The notes under the pieces were generated by a model. It was not told where the DNA came from, did not search any database, and was given only the letters and a program-made list of their open reading frames with translations. A stretch of 64,000 bases of DNA from an uncultured Elusimicrobiales bacterium (GTDB lineage: Bacteria; Elusimicrobiota; Elusimicrobia; Elusimicrobiales; Elusimicrobiaceae). Below, in pieces: positions 1 through 9,837 of the stretch. The stretch is taken from contig CALUXE010000003.1 in NCBI GenBank assembly GCA_944324675.1, forward strand, positions 124,001 through 188,000. The letters are read 5' to 3'. A program made the translations under genes and the position numbers. How positions within the stretch are numbered: position 1 is the stretch's first letter; every line of letters begins with the position of its first letter.

Positions 1-726
1 GGCACGATTTTCCCGATAAAAGACATTTGCGCTTTGGCGCATGAGGCGGGGGCATTGTTCCATACGGACGCAGTACAGGCCGTAGGCAAGATAGACGTAG
101 ATGTAAAGCTGGCGGGCGCGGATATGCTTTCGTGTTCTTCTCACAAGATAAACGGGCCTAAGGGAATAGGCGCTCTCTACATAAGGCAAGGGCTTAGATT
201 CTTCCCTTTTATGGTGGGTGGGCACCAGGAGCGGTTGCGCCGTGCGGGAACGGAAAATGTCCCCGCGATAGTAGGCTTCGGCGAAGCGGCGAGAATAGCA
301 AAGGAAACATTGTTTTTATATGAGGATAAAGTCCGCGTGTTAAGAGATAACTTGGAAAACGGCCTTCTTAAAGAAATACCCGATTGCCGTATCAACGGCG
401 ACAGGGAAAACCGTCTGCCCAATACCAGCAATATCAGTTTCGGATATGTGGAAGGCGAATCGATATTGATGATGTTGGACGAATATAATATTTGTGCGTC
501 TTCTGGATCGGCATGTACGTCGGGTTCTTTGGAGCCTTCGCACGTATTGATGGCGATGGGAGTGCCGTTCCAATTTGCGCACGGCTCGATAAGGTTTTCG
601 CTGGGCAAGTTCAATACGGAAGCGGAAGTGGAGCAAGTTATAAAGGTTCTTCCGCCGATAATAAAGAGGCTGAGGGAAATATCTCCGTTCCACGGGGAGA
701 AAAGGGCGTGCGCCGCCAGGCAATAA
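1..726 (+). CDS. Cysteine desulfurase, NifS/IscS class (5' end outside window)
   Basis: PLP-dependent enzyme that removes sulfur from cysteine for Fe-S cluster or thiolated-tRNA synthesis. The reading frame is open from base 1, so the gene starts upstream; the visible 241 residues are the C-terminal part. The motif SSHKINGPKG holds the PLP-binding lysine. The active-site loop SSGSACTSGSLEPSHVL, with its catalytic cysteine, is the class I (NifS/IscS) form. The tail is short and adds no domain. It lies 23 bp before secA on the same strand and probably leads the same operon. The family is certain; the specific pathway (ISC, NIF or tRNA thiolation with mnmA, found at 41.5 kb) cannot be told from the sequence. 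Confidence 0.93.
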   Translation, partial: GTIFPIKDICALAHEAGALFHTDAVQAVGKIDVDVKLAGADMLSCSSHKINGPKGIGALYIRQGLRFFPFMVGGHQERLRRAGTENVPAIVGFGEAARIAKETLFLYEDKVRVLRDNLENGLLKEIPDCRINGDRENRLPNTSNISFGYVEGESILMMLDEYNICASSGSACTSGSLEPSHVLMAMGVPFQFAHGSIRFSLGKFNTEAEVEQVIKVLPPIIKRLREISPFHGEKRACAARQ

Positions 727-749
727 AAATTTAAAGATAAAGAGGAAAT

Positions 750-3332
750 ATGCTTACCTATATAGTTGATAAAATAATCGGAACAAAAAGTGAAAGGCAG
801 TTAAAGAAATACCAACCTGCGGTAGAAAAGATAAATGCGCTGGAGAAGGATATTTCCTCTTTGAGTGACGAGGCTTTAAAAGCGAAGACGGAAGAATTTA
901 AACAAAGGCTCAACAAAGGCGAAACTTTAAACGACATTTTGCCCGAAGCCTTCGCCGCGGTAAGAGAAGCGGCGAAAAGGGTGTTGGGCCTAAGGCATTA
1001 CGACGTACAGCTTTTGGGCGGCATGGTCTTGCACAACGGCAAAATAGCGGAGATGAGAACGGGGGAAGGAAAGACTTTGGTAGCCACTTTGCCTTCCTAC
1101 CTCAACGCTTTGACGGGCAAAGGCGTTCACGTAGTTACGGTAAACGACTATTTGGCCAAACGCGACAGGCAGTGGATGGGCCCTATACATGAATTTTTGG
1201 GTTTGACGGTTGGTTATATCAGCCACGATATGGATAATGCCGAAAGGCGGGAGATGTACTTAAAAGACATAACCTACGTAACTAACAACGAACTCGGCTT
1301 TGACTATCTGCGCGACAATATGGTGGTGCGTGCGGGCGACAGAGTACAAAGGAAATTAAACTATTGTATAGTCGACGAGGTGGACTCCATCTTGATAGAT
1401 GAAGCCAGAACGCCTTTAATAATATCCGGTCCTTCGGACCAAAAGACGGACAAGTACTATATAGTAAACCGAATGATACCCTCTCTCAAGATCCGCAAGA
1501 TAACGGAAAAGGACGAAGTAAACGCCAAATACGCTGGCGAGGATTTATCCAAAGGATACGACGCTTTAATCGACGAAAAGAACCACACCGTAACCTTAAC
1601 CGACGAAGGCGTAGCCAAGGCCGAAAAAATGCTCGGCGTACCCAATTTGTATAACGACGTGGAATCGGAATGGGTGCACCATATCAATCAGGCATTGCGC
1701 GCGCATCACTTGTACGAGAAGGACGTGCATTACGTAATCAAAGACGGGGAAGTTATCATTGTAGACGAATTTACCGGCAGGCTTATGCCTGGGCGCCGCT
1801 GGTCGGACGGTTTGCATCAGGCGGTGGAAGCCAAAGAACATTTGCCGATAAAGGAAGAGAACCAAACTTTGGCTACGATAACTTTCCAGAACTTTTTTAA
1901 GCTGTACAACAAACTTTCGGGTATGACCGGTACGGCGATGACGGAAGCCAATGAGTTTTGGACTATTTACAAATTAGACGTGGTGGAGATACCGTCCAAC
2001 AAGCCTTGCAGGAGGAAGGACGACTCTGACATAATCTACAAGACCGAGCGGGAGAAGTTTAACGCCGTCATTGACGACGTGGAACAGCTTTGGCGCAAGG
2101 GCATGCCTGTATTGGTGGGCACCAGGTCTATAGAAAAATCGGAAAAACTTTCCGAACTGTTAAGAAAGCGCGGCATACCGCATAAAGTATTAAACGCGAA
2201 ATATCACGAGATGGAAGCGCAGATAATCAGCCAAGCGGGGCGCAAAGGCGCCGTAACGATAGCCACTAATATGGCGGGGCGCGGAACGGACATCGTCTTG
2301 GGCGGCAATCCGTGCGATAAGGCCGAGCAGGAATATGTGGCCGAACACGGCGGCCTTACGGTGATAGGCACCGAACGCCACGAAAGCAGACGCATAGACA
2401 ATCAGCTGCGCGGGCGCTGCGCGAGGCAGGGCGACAAAGGCTCAAGCAGGTTTTACGTTGCGCTGGACGACGAGCTTATGCGCTTGTTCGGCAGCGAAAG
2501 GATAGCCTCGGTAATGACGACCTTGGGTATGAAAGAGGGCGAAAGCATAAAATCGCGCATAATATCCAAGCAGATAGAAGGCGCGCAAAGGCGCGTGGAA
2601 GGGCACAACTTCGACATAAGAAAGCACCTCTTGGATTACGACAAGGTAATGAACCAGCAGAGGACTGCGGTATATAATCTTAGGAACGCCATTTTGGACG
2701 GGGCCAATTTTACCGAACGCATCAATCAGATGATAGAGGAAACTGCGGAAGAAATTTTCTATAAATTTTACAATCGCCACCATCCCAGGCAGAGCGATTT
2801 CGCCAGTTTAAACGCCGTATTAAAAAGACACTTTACTCTTGAGGAAAGCTACACGGCGGAAAACACCGCCGGCAGAAGCGACAAGGAACTGTTAAACGAG
2901 ATAATAGAGAAGATAAAAGCGATCTATACGCAAAGGGCGAACTATTTTCTGGAGCAGGGCATTTTGTTTGACGAGATAGAAAGAATGCTTCTCTTGCAGC
3001 TTCTGGATCAAAGCTGGAAACAACATTTATACGAGTTGGACCAAATCCAAAAGAGCGTAGGGCTTAGGGCTTACGGGCAGAAGGATCCGCTGATAGAATA
3101 TCAGAAGGAATCCTTCAATCTGTATCAGAATATGATGACGCGCGTAAGGGATATGTTTGTTGACTATATCTTCCGTTTGCAGTTGCCCCCGCAAAGACGC
3201 CAGCCGATAGTAAAGAGAACGGCGGAAAACGAAAAAGGAGAAAAATCTTCGCAGGAACAGCACAAAATCGGACGAAACGATTTGTGTCCTTGCGGGAGCG
3301 GTAAAAAATACAAAAAATGTTGCGGAAGATAA
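750..3332 (+). CDS. secA: Preprotein translocase ATPase SecA
   Basis: Motor ATPase that pushes unfolded preproteins through SecYEG at the inner membrane. The protein has 860 residues, a normal SecA length. The Walker A segment MRTGEGKTLVATL lies near residue 102 and the Walker B-like DEVDSILIDEART near residue 209. The second helicase domain carries TNMAGRGTDIVLGG. The C-terminus ends in the zinc-binding tail [13 protein letters not shown], the SecB/ribosome-interaction motif of full-length SecA. The ATG is preceded by an AGAGGAA site. Its end overlaps the next frame by 16 bp, so it is translationally coupled to lnt or at least co-transcribed. The many predicted secreted and lipid-modified proteins in the window are likely clients. 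Confidence 0.98.
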   Translation: MLTYIVDKIIGTKSERQLKKYQPAVEKINALEKDISSLSDEALKAKTEEFKQRLNKGETLNDILPEAFAAVREAAKRVLGLRHYDVQLLGGMVLHNGKIAEMRTGEGKTLVATLPSYLNALTGKGVHVVTVNDYLAKRDRQWMGPIHEFLGLTVGYISHDMDNAERREMYLKDITYVTNNELGFDYLRDNMVVRAGDRVQRKLNYCIVDEVDSILIDEARTPLIISGPSDQKTDKYYIVNRMIPSLKIRKITEKDEVNAKYAGEDLSKGYDALIDEKNHTVTLTDEGVAKAEKMLGVPNLYNDVESEWVHHINQALRAHHLYEKDVHYVIKDGEVIIVDEFTGRLMPGRRWSDGLHQAVEAKEHLPIKEENQTLATITFQNFFKLYNKLSGMTGTAMTEANEFWTIYKLDVVEIPSNKPCRRKDDSDIIYKTEREKFNAVIDDVEQLWRKGMPVLVGTRSIEKSEKLSELLRKRGIPHKVLNAKYHEMEAQIISQAGRKGAVTIATNMAGRGTDIVLGGNPCDKAEQEYVAEHGGLTVIGTERHESRRIDNQLRGRCARQGDKGSSRFYVALDDELMRLFGSERIASVMTTLGMKEGESIKSRIISKQIEGAQRRVEGHNFDIRKHLLDYDKVMNQQRTAVYNLRNAILDGANFTERINQMIEETAEEIFYKFYNRHHPRQSDFASLNAVLKRHFTLEESYTAENTAGRSDKELLNEIIEKIKAIYTQRANYFLEQGILFDEIERMLLLQLLDQSWKQHLYELDQIQKSVGLRAYGQKDPLIEYQKESFNLYQNMMTRVRDMFVDYIFRLQLPPQRRQPIVKRTAENEKGEKSSQEQHKIGRNDLCPCGSGKKYKKCCGR

Positions 3333-5302
3333 ATTTTGATTTTCTGAAAAACAAGATAAACGCCTTGCGCCGTAAGGCAAGCAGTTTGATCAAGGGGAAG
3401 TCTTTAGGCAAATCCGCAGACAAAAAAGCCCTTAGGCCGCCTATTCCCGCCGCGGCGCCGTCGGCGCAAAACCCTCAAAAGGCGGAGAGGGGGCGCTATC
3501 CCGAAACGGTGGCGGGGATTATCCCGGAAGAAGATATATATGGACCGGCGGAGCGGCAAAATCCTTCCCTAAAAATAAAAGAAGAGGATTTGTTCATGGG
3601 CAACAGCGGTGATTTTCTAAGGCCGGTATCCGCCTCCACGGTGGAAGATATAGATTTAAAGCCTTTGGGAAACGACCTTCCGCAGGTTGTGAAAACAAGG
3701 AAGAAAATTTTTATTTCCCAGATTTTCCGGGACTTGTTTTCCGGTTTGATAGTGGCGCTGTGCGCCGTAACATGCGCCTTGCTGTTGGCCGAGAGTTATA
3801 TAACCAAGCCTGCGCCGGTCTACGCGTGGCTGGCTTTCATTCCTTTTGCGATAGCGATATTTAATATAAGGAGCGCGATATTCAGCCTTATAGTAGGCTG
3901 GCTTACGGGTGTGGTATTTTATTTTGTCATATTGCACTGGATATCGGGTACGGTTTTTGAGGGGTTGGGCAATAATGGTATAGCGACGTTGAGTCTTGCG
4001 GCTTTGTCTTCGCTCTTGGCGATACAGTTTGCGCTGTTCTCTGCGGGGGCTTATTATCTTAAGAGAATGCCGCTTCTTTGGCCTTTGGCTTGCGCTTGTT
4101 TGTGGGTTGGATTGGAAATACTTCATCAGCTGATAGCTTTAAAGTTTATGGCTTTTCCGTGGTTTGTATTGGGATACACTCAGTTTAACTTTTTGTATTT
4201 GATCCAGATAAGTTCCTATACGGGGGTTTACGGCGTCAGTTTTGTGGTGATTTTTACTTCGCTCGTCGCCGCGTATATGGTGTTGAGAATAAACCGTACG
4301 GTCAAAATTTTCTATTTTATATTGGCGTTTTGCCTTCTTCTGCTTACTGTAAGCTTTGGCCACAAGGTAATACAGGAGCAGTTAAGACATATACAGTCTT
4401 CGCCAAAAGAATTAAGGGTTGCTTTAATGCAGCCTTATACGCATAAGCTGTTTATTTCCGGGTATGACGAGGACGTCGTCTATACGATAGCGGGGCAAAT
4501 GGAGGCGCTTAAAGACAAGAAGGCGGCTTTTGTGATATGGCCGGAGAGTTCTCTTCCGGGCGATTTGCTTAGCAGCGAGTATATGGACTATATAAAAGAG
4601 CAGAGCAAAGAACTTAACGTTTGGCAGATATTCGGCGGGACTGAAGAAATTGACGGGGAACAATACGTTGCTGCGGTGCTTGTCGACGAAGAAGGCATTG
4701 CCGACGATTATAAAAAGACGCAGTTGGTTCCATTTGGAGAGTTTTTGCCTTTCCAAGGCCTTTTGGGCGGATTTTACAAAGCTAATGGAATAACGTCTTT
4801 AACGGGAACTTTTAGCGCGGGCAAGGAACCGGGCAAGATTTTCAGCATAATGGCGGATGCCCCCGGCGAGAGCAAACAGACGCAATACAAATTCGGCACG
4901 GAAATTTGTTTTGAATCGATCTTCCCTTCTATTTACAGGGCGCAGGCTTTAAGCGGGGCGGACTTTTTCGTGAACATATCCAACGACGGGTGGTTTTTGG
5001 TAAGCGCGGCGCCGTATCAGCATTTGCGCGCGAATGTATTTAGGGCGGTGGAGAATCGCAGGCCTTTATTGCGTTCGACCAATACGGGCGTTTCCGCCTG
5101 GATAGACAGTCTGGGCAGGATAAGGGTCGAAACGGGTTTGGACAAGCAGGAAAGCTTGGTTTTCGATTTTATTTTTAAAGAAGGCAACACAAAGACCTTT
5201 TATACCTCTCACGGCGATTTGTTCGCGTATATTTGCTTGGCTTTAGCGGCGCTTTTGGTAATGTTCGGCATGGTGTTTTTGAGGGCTAGAAATGAGTATT
5301 GA
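3317..5302 (+). CDS. lnt: Apolipoprotein N-acyltransferase Lnt, with N-terminal extension
   Basis: Inner-membrane enzyme that N-acylates the lipid-modified cysteine of lipoproteins. Membrane segments start near residue 137 and are followed by a carbon-nitrogen hydrolase domain. The catalytic triad is visible: E410 (WPES), K467 ([12 protein letters not shown]) and C531 (GTEICFES). At 661 residues it exceeds the usual ~510. The first ~130 residues are hydrophilic, basic and Pro/Ala-rich and match nothing I know. The start at 3317 overlaps secA and has a poor ribosome-binding site. An in-frame ATG at 3596 with AGAGGA seven bases upstream would give a more usual 568-residue protein, so the true start is uncertain. 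Its substrates are probably the several lipobox proteins in this window. Confidence 0.93.
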   Translation: MLRKINFDFLKNKINALRRKASSLIKGKSLGKSADKKALRPPIPAAAPSAQNPQKAERGRYPETVAGIIPEEDIYGPAERQNPSLKIKEEDLFMGNSGDFLRPVSASTVEDIDLKPLGNDLPQVVKTRKKIFISQIFRDLFSGLIVALCAVTCALLLAESYITKPAPVYAWLAFIPFAIAIFNIRSAIFSLIVGWLTGVVFYFVILHWISGTVFEGLGNNGIATLSLAALSSLLAIQFALFSAGAYYLKRMPLLWPLACACLWVGLEILHQLIALKFMAFPWFVLGYTQFNFLYLIQISSYTGVYGVSFVVIFTSLVAAYMVLRINRTVKIFYFILAFCLLLLTVSFGHKVIQEQLRHIQSSPKELRVALMQPYTHKLFISGYDEDVVYTIAGQMEALKDKKAAFVIWPESSLPGDLLSSEYMDYIKEQSKELNVWQIFGGTEEIDGEQYVAAVLVDEEGIADDYKKTQLVPFGEFLPFQGLLGGFYKANGITSLTGTFSAGKEPGKIFSIMADAPGESKQTQYKFGTEICFESIFPSIYRAQALSGADFFVNISNDGWFLVSAAPYQHLRANVFRAVENRRPLLRSTNTGVSAWIDSLGRIRVETGLDKQESLVFDFIFKEGNTKTFYTSHGDLFAYICLALAALLVMFGMVFLRARNEY

Positions 5303-6401
5303 AATAAAAGATTTACATCAGCTTACCGAGAATATATCTAAAAGGCTGGATAAACTCTTTGAGATACAGCACCTATCCTCCAAGCAGGATTTGCTTAAGG
5401 AGAAAGAAGCGCTTAGCGCCGCGCCCGATTTTTGGCAGGACGCGGATAAAGCCAAAGCGGTATCAAAGGAGATAGACTCTTTAAAAACGGATATAGAAAC
5501 GTACAAAGAGATGCGCCGCTCTTTGGAGGACGCGCAGATTTTGATTTCTTTGGCGGAGGAGATGTCCGACGAAACCGAACTGGAAAACGCCGCTTCCGCT
5601 TTAAAGAAGCTGGACGAAACTTTAAAATCGGTCGAGTTTAAAACCAAACTTTCCCGCCCGGAAGACAAACTTAACGCCATAGTGAGCATACACGCCGGCG
5701 CGGGCGGCACGGAATCGTGCGATTGGGCGGATATGCTTTTAAGAATGTATACCCGCTGGGCCGAGCAGCATAACTTTAAAGTACACATTACCGATATTTT
5801 GCCAGGCGAAGAAGCGGGCGTAAAGAATGTTACTTTGTTTATAGAAGGCCCTTACGCCTACGGTTTTTTAAAGAGCGAAAACGGCGTACACAGGCTTGTG
5901 AGAATATCGCCCTTTGACGCAAACAGCCGCAGGCATACCTCTTTCGCTTCCTTGGATATTCTGCCCGATATTGAAGACGAAATCAACATAGAAATATCCG
6001 ATAAAGATATAGAAGTTACCACCTGCCGAAGCGGCGGCGCTGGCGGGCAAAACGTAAACAAAGTGGAAACGGCGGTGCGCATTTTGCATAAGCCGACGGG
6101 GATAGTGGTGGCGTGCCAGGTGGAGCGCTCCCAGTTGCAGAACAAGACCCGCGCGATGAAGATGTTAAAGGCCAAACTCTACGAAATGGAACTGGACAAA
6201 AAACGCTCCGAGATGGAACGCCATTACAGCGAAAAGGGCGATATAGCCTGGGGCCATCAAATCCGATCCTATGTCTTTATGCCTTACCAAATGGTAAAAG
6301 ATTTGCGGACGGGCTATGAAACTTCCAACATACAAGGCGTGATGGACGGCGATTTGGACCCGTTTATGCAGGCCTATCTTGATTATAAAGCCGGTGCTTA
6401 A
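5292..6401 (+). CDS. prfB: Peptide chain release factor 2 (RF2)
   Basis: Recognises UGA/UAA stop codons and triggers peptide release. The protein has 369 residues. The stop-codon-reading motif is SPF (residues 206-208), which defines RF2 rather than RF1, and the catalytic GGQ is at 251-253 in [10 protein letters not shown]. Many bacteria need a programmed +1 frameshift near codon 25 to express RF2. Here the frame is continuous from the ATG, with no in-frame TGA, so that autoregulation is absent. The gene overlaps the end of lnt by 11 bp and abuts hemW through a TAATG stop-start overlap, so it sits inside the secA operon. Confidence 0.97.
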   Translation: MSIEIKDLHQLTENISKRLDKLFEIQHLSSKQDLLKEKEALSAAPDFWQDADKAKAVSKEIDSLKTDIETYKEMRRSLEDAQILISLAEEMSDETELENAASALKKLDETLKSVEFKTKLSRPEDKLNAIVSIHAGAGGTESCDWADMLLRMYTRWAEQHNFKVHITDILPGEEAGVKNVTLFIEGPYAYGFLKSENGVHRLVRISPFDANSRRHTSFASLDILPDIEDEINIEISDKDIEVTTCRSGGAGGQNVNKVETAVRILHKPTGIVVACQVERSQLQNKTRAMKMLKAKLYEMELDKKRSEMERHYSEKGDIAWGHQIRSYVFMPYQMVKDLRTGYETSNIQGVMDGDLDPFMQAYLDYKAGA

Positions 6402-7483
6402 TGTCTGGTCTTTACATACACATTCCCTTTTGCGTCAGCAAATGTTTTTACTGCGATTTCGTATCGTACGGCGGCAAGCTGGCGCTTGCAAAAGAATATC
6501 TTAAAGCGGTAAAAAAAGAGTCTTCTTTTTACGATACTCTCCGCCCGCGGACGGTGTATATCGGCGGCGGAACGCCGAGCTTCTTGCCCGCTGGAGAGCT
6601 GGATTTTCTTCTTAAATTCATTAACGAAAAATACGGAGCAGGCTTTAAGGAATTTACCTTTGAATGCAATCCCGAAAGCGTAAACGAGGAAAAACTTGCC
6701 CTGCTTAAAAATTACGGGGTGAACAGAATTAGCTTGGGCCTTCAGAGTTTTAACGACGAGGAACTAAAACTTATAGGGCGAGCTCACCGCGCGGCGGATT
6801 TTTTAAAATCGTATGAGGCGGCGTCAAAATATTTCGATAATATAAACGTGGATCTTATAGCAGCGCTGCCTTCTCAAACAGAGGATAGCTTCCTTACAAG
6901 CCTTAAAAAACTTATAACTTTAAAACCCAAACATATCTCTATTTATGGCCTTCAGATTGAGGAAGGGACAGCCCTTTATGAACAGGGATATTCCTATGAC
7001 GAAGATTTTTATGTCCGTCTTTTGGAGCTCGGTTACAAAGAACTTGCGGCCAACGGATTTAAGCAGTATGAAATTTCCAATTACGCGCGCGAAGGCTTTG
7101 AAAGTATCCACAATACCAACTATTGGTTTAACAAGGAATATCTGGGGCTTGGCGCGGCGGCAAGTGGATATTTAAATAGAGTGCGTTATCAAAATATTTG
7201 CGGGATAGAGGAATATATCAAAAGCGTAAACGAAGGCCGCCGCCCCATTTTGTCGGAGGAGAAACTTAAAGGCAAGGCGAAAATCGGGGAAGAAATTTTA
7301 TTGCGCTTTAGGTATCTTAAAGGTTTTAAACCCTGCTCCCAAATGTTAAAATATTTTGGCGGCGAATTTGAAATTCTAAAAGAAGAAGGGCTGATAGAAG
7401 CCGACGGCGAATTGCTTAAACTGTCGCAGCGCGGCAAATATCTGGCCAATGAAGTATTCCGCCGCTTCGTGGAGCCTTTTTAA
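6401..7483 (+). CDS. hemW: Radical SAM protein HemW (heme chaperone)
   Basis: Member of the HemN/HemW radical SAM family. The iron-sulfur motif is C11-x3-C15-x2-C18 in HIPFCVSKCFYCDF. The fourth cysteine found in true coproporphyrinogen oxidase HemN is absent, and the length (360 residues) fits HemW, which delivers heme to membrane proteins. The GGGTPSFL and NPES motifs typical of the family follow. No other heme gene is visible here, so a heme-trafficking role is inferred only from family membership. The start codon overlaps the prfB stop (TAATG), and the next gene starts directly after the stop. Confidence 0.93.
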   Translation: MSGLYIHIPFCVSKCFYCDFVSYGGKLALAKEYLKAVKKESSFYDTLRPRTVYIGGGTPSFLPAGELDFLLKFINEKYGAGFKEFTFECNPESVNEEKLALLKNYGVNRISLGLQSFNDEELKLIGRAHRAADFLKSYEAASKYFDNINVDLIAALPSQTEDSFLTSLKKLITLKPKHISIYGLQIEEGTALYEQGYSYDEDFYVRLLELGYKELAANGFKQYEISNYAREGFESIHNTNYWFNKEYLGLGAAASGYLNRVRYQNICGIEEYIKSVNEGRRPILSEEKLKGKAKIGEEILLRFRYLKGFKPCSQMLKYFGGEFEILKEEGLIEADGELLKLSQRGKYLANEVFRRFVEPF

Positions 7484-8197
7484 ATGCAAATAAAAGCCTA
7501 TAAAACGCGTTTGTTTAAGGAGGGAGAGGATCTCCCCTTGTTTATAAAGGAACATCTGCCCGCCTTAAAAGAGGGCGTTGTAATAGCGGTATCTTCCAAG
7601 GTTGCTGGCCTTTGGGAAGGGCGTACGGCGCCTTTGTCACACAAAGAAGAAATAATAAAAAAAGAAAGCGACTTTTGTTTAAAGACAGCCCTTTGCCATT
7701 TTACAGTAAAGGACGGAATGGTAATGACGAACGCCGGCGTGGACGAGAGCAATATAAAAGGGAAACTTTCTCTGCTCCCTAAGCGCCCTTACAAGACGGC
7801 GGAAGTTTTAAGGAAAGAACTAAAAAAGATTTACGGCGTAAAGAAGCTGGGCGTTATTTTGACCGACAGTATGATACTGCCTTTGAGGGCCGGGGTAATA
7901 TCTGCGGCGGTCGGCTATGCTGGTTTTAGGGGCGTAAAGGATTACCGCGGCAAGGGCGACATATTCGGGCGGCAACTTAAGATGACGATGGTAAATATCG
8001 CCGATACTTTGGCGGCGGGCGCGGGGCTGCTGATGGGAGAGGGCCGGGAGAAGAAACCTTTTGCCGTAATAGAAGACGCGCCCGTAGTTTTTTGCGCCAA
8101 ACAAAAAGAGGGTGAAATAAAATACCCTCTTAAAGACGATTTATACTATCCGTTTTTTAAGCCTTATCTAAAAAAGAAGGGAGCTTATTTTTTGTAG
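7484..8197 (+). CDS. CofE-like protein (F420-0:gamma-glutamyl ligase family)
   Basis: 237-residue protein resembling coenzyme F420-0:gamma-L-glutamyl ligase. Family-like segments are SSKVAGLWEGR (the SK-x-EGR signature), the TNAGVDESNI segment (NAGID-SN in CofE), LTDSMILPLRAG where CofE has TDTFGRPWR, and YRGKGDIFGRQL. The overall order matches CofE, but the GRPWR part of the substrate motif is changed. No F420 gene (cofC, cofD, fbiC) lies in the window. Homologs are known in bacteria that do not make F420; their amino-acid acceptor is unknown to me. The gene follows hemW with no gap and overlaps the convergent coaD by 13 bp at its 3' end. Confidence 0.72.
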   Translation: MQIKAYKTRLFKEGEDLPLFIKEHLPALKEGVVIAVSSKVAGLWEGRTAPLSHKEEIIKKESDFCLKTALCHFTVKDGMVMTNAGVDESNIKGKLSLLPKRPYKTAEVLRKELKKIYGVKKLGVILTDSMILPLRAGVISAAVGYAGFRGVKDYRGKGDIFGRQLKMTMVNIADTLAAGAGLLMGEGREKKPFAVIEDAPVVFCAKQKEGEIKYPLKDDLYYPFFKPYLKKKGAYFL

Positions 8198-8667
8198 ATT
8201 TTGAGCAGTTCCTTTTCAACGTAAGGCGGCACGCTGTTTTTAAGGCGTCCGCCGAAGGCGTAGGCCTCGCGCACCATTGAGGAAGTAAGATAAGTATACT
8301 TCGCGCTGGGCATAAGGAAAACGGTTTCCATATCGGGGTTGAGTTCGCTGTTGGTGTTGGCGAGGATAAATTCGTATTCCAAATCGGTCAAAGCGCGCAG
8401 GCCGCGTATGGCCACTTTGGCTTTTTTCAGCCGCATATAGTCGGCAAGAAGGCCGTCGAAGCTGTCCACCGTAACGTTTTTAAATTGTTTTGTGCAGTGT
8501 TTAAGATGGTCAAGGCGCTGCTTTGCGGTAAAAATCGGCTTCTTGTTTTTGTTTATCAAAACGGCGACGATGACTTTGTCGAATATCTCGGCCGCGCGGC
8601 GGATAATATCAAGATGTCCGTTGGTTACGGGGTCAAAAGTTCCGGGGTATACGGCAATATTTTTCAT
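8185..8667 (-). CDS. coaD: Pantetheine-phosphate adenylyltransferase
   Basis: Catalyses the fourth step of coenzyme A synthesis, 4'-phosphopantetheine plus ATP to dephospho-CoA. The protein has 160 residues, the usual size. It opens with the nucleotidyltransferase motif YPGTFDPVTNGHLD and ends with the YLTSSMVREAY segment equivalent to ISSTxVRE. The ATG has an AGAGAGGTG site upstream. A TATAAT on the minus strand at 8687-8692 would give a leader of about 14 nt. The 3' end overlaps the convergent CofE-like gene by 13 bp, and only 33 bp separate it from dgt. Confidence 0.96.
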   Translation of the reverse strand: MKNIAVYPGTFDPVTNGHLDIIRRAAEIFDKVIVAVLINKNKKPIFTAKQRLDHLKHCTKQFKNVTVDSFDGLLADYMRLKKAKVAIRGLRALTDLEYEFILANTNSELNPDMETVFLMPSAKYTYLTSSMVREAYAFGGRLKNSVPPYVEKELLKIYKK

Positions 8668-8686
8668 AAAACACCTCTCTAACTTT

Positions 8687-8694
8687 ATTATAAT
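8687..8694. promoter_or_regulatory. Back-to-back -10 boxes between coaD and dgt
   Basis: The sequence here reads as TATAAT on both strands: 8689-8694 on the plus strand and 8687-8692 on the minus strand. On the plus side the box ends six bases before the dgt ATG, so transcription would begin at or next to the start codon. On the minus side it gives coaD a short leader with a Shine-Dalgarno. No clear -35 box is seen for either. Confidence 0.55.
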
Positions 8695-8700
8695 AATTCT

Positions 8701-9810
8701 ATGAACAAAAATCCCTTTTCAGATGAGATATACTTAAAAAGAACTTATAAGGCCGAGCCGGATTTCCGCGGGGAATATTTTAGGGACCAAACAAAAATAA
8801 TCCATTCCCAGCCGTTTAGGAGATTGAAAAGCAAGACGCAAGTCTTCGCCGCGCCCGATAATGACCATATCTGCACCCGCATAGAGCACGTTTTGCACGT
8901 AGCGACCATAGCCGCATCCATCTGCAAGGGCTTGAACAGGACAGGCAACTGGCAGCTTAACGAGGAGCTTGCCTATGCCATCGGCCTCGCGCACGATTTG
9001 GGCCATGCGCCGTTCGGGCATGAAGGCGAAAGAGCGATAGCCAAGAAAATAGCGCCCGCCAATTTTATGCATGAAGTAAACGGATACCGCGTGGTGGAAC
9101 ATCTTACCTGCTACGGTAAAGGGTTAAATCTCACCTATGCGGTAAAGGACGGGATTTTGTGCCACTGCGGGGAGGATTTTAACAATAATGCTCTAAAACC
9201 CGGCCTTAAGCCGAATGATTTGGAAGCGATAAAAGACAGAAAACACCTGCCTTCCACCTATGAAGGCTGCGTAGTGCGCCTTTCAGATAAAATAGCCTAT
9301 CTCGGCAGGGATATAGAAGACGCGGTGCGCGCGGGCATAATAACTTATAACGACGTGCCTTCCATAATCAAGAAAGAACTCGGCGGAAACAACGGCGAAA
9401 TAATCAATACCCTGGTGCTGGACCTTACGAACAATTCCGCAGACAAAGATTGTTTGGGGTTTTCGGACGAGAAATTCGCGATAATGGGCGAACTTAAAAC
9501 TTTCAATTATAAGCATATTTACAATCATTCCTCGATAGCCAAACAAAAAGACGTTTTAACTTACGCCGTAGGCGAACTGTTCGACTATTATATGGAGCTG
9601 TTCGGGAGATATTCTTTGGGGCCTGGTTACGAAAAAGAACAGAAAAAGGCCGCCAGAAGTTTTGGGCATTATATAGATTCCATGAGGGAAATATACAAAG
9701 GTGTCGACCCGAAAGTTATAGTAACCGATTATATAGCGGGTATGACGGATTCCTACGCGCAGGAGTGCATAAAGCAAGCGCTGGGCATAAATCTTAACTT
9801 CAACTTTTAG
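8701..9810 (+). CDS. dgt: Deoxyguanosinetriphosphate triphosphohydrolase-like HD protein
   Basis: HD-superfamily enzyme that hydrolyses dNTPs to nucleoside and triphosphate. The N-terminal motif IIHSQPFRRLKSKTQVF is diagnostic of Dgt proteins. The metal-binding histidines follow in RIEHVLHV and the HD pair in AHDLGHAPFGHEGE, with a later SDKIAYLGRDIEDA. At 369 residues it belongs to the shorter, widespread dGTPase-like group. Start choice: the ATG lies six bases after TATAAT and has no Shine-Dalgarno, which suggests a leaderless mRNA. It is a single-gene unit closed by the terminator at 9838. Confidence 0.93.
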   Translation: MNKNPFSDEIYLKRTYKAEPDFRGEYFRDQTKIIHSQPFRRLKSKTQVFAAPDNDHICTRIEHVLHVATIAASICKGLNRTGNWQLNEELAYAIGLAHDLGHAPFGHEGERAIAKKIAPANFMHEVNGYRVVEHLTCYGKGLNLTYAVKDGILCHCGEDFNNNALKPGLKPNDLEAIKDRKHLPSTYEGCVVRLSDKIAYLGRDIEDAVRAGIITYNDVPSIIKKELGGNNGEIINTLVLDLTNNSADKDCLGFSDEKFAIMGELKTFNYKHIYNHSSIAKQKDVLTYAVGELFDYYMELFGRYSLGPGYEKEQKKAARSFGHYIDSMREIYKGVDPKVIVTDYIAGMTDSYAQECIKQALGINLNFNF

Positions 9811-9837
9811 TTTTTCAAGCCGGATTTTGCAGATTAA

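Noticed and set aside
5340-5380. Programmed frameshift signal CTTTGA in prfB
   Set aside because: The string occurs, but in-frame reading is CTC TTT GAG with no stop, so no shift is needed.
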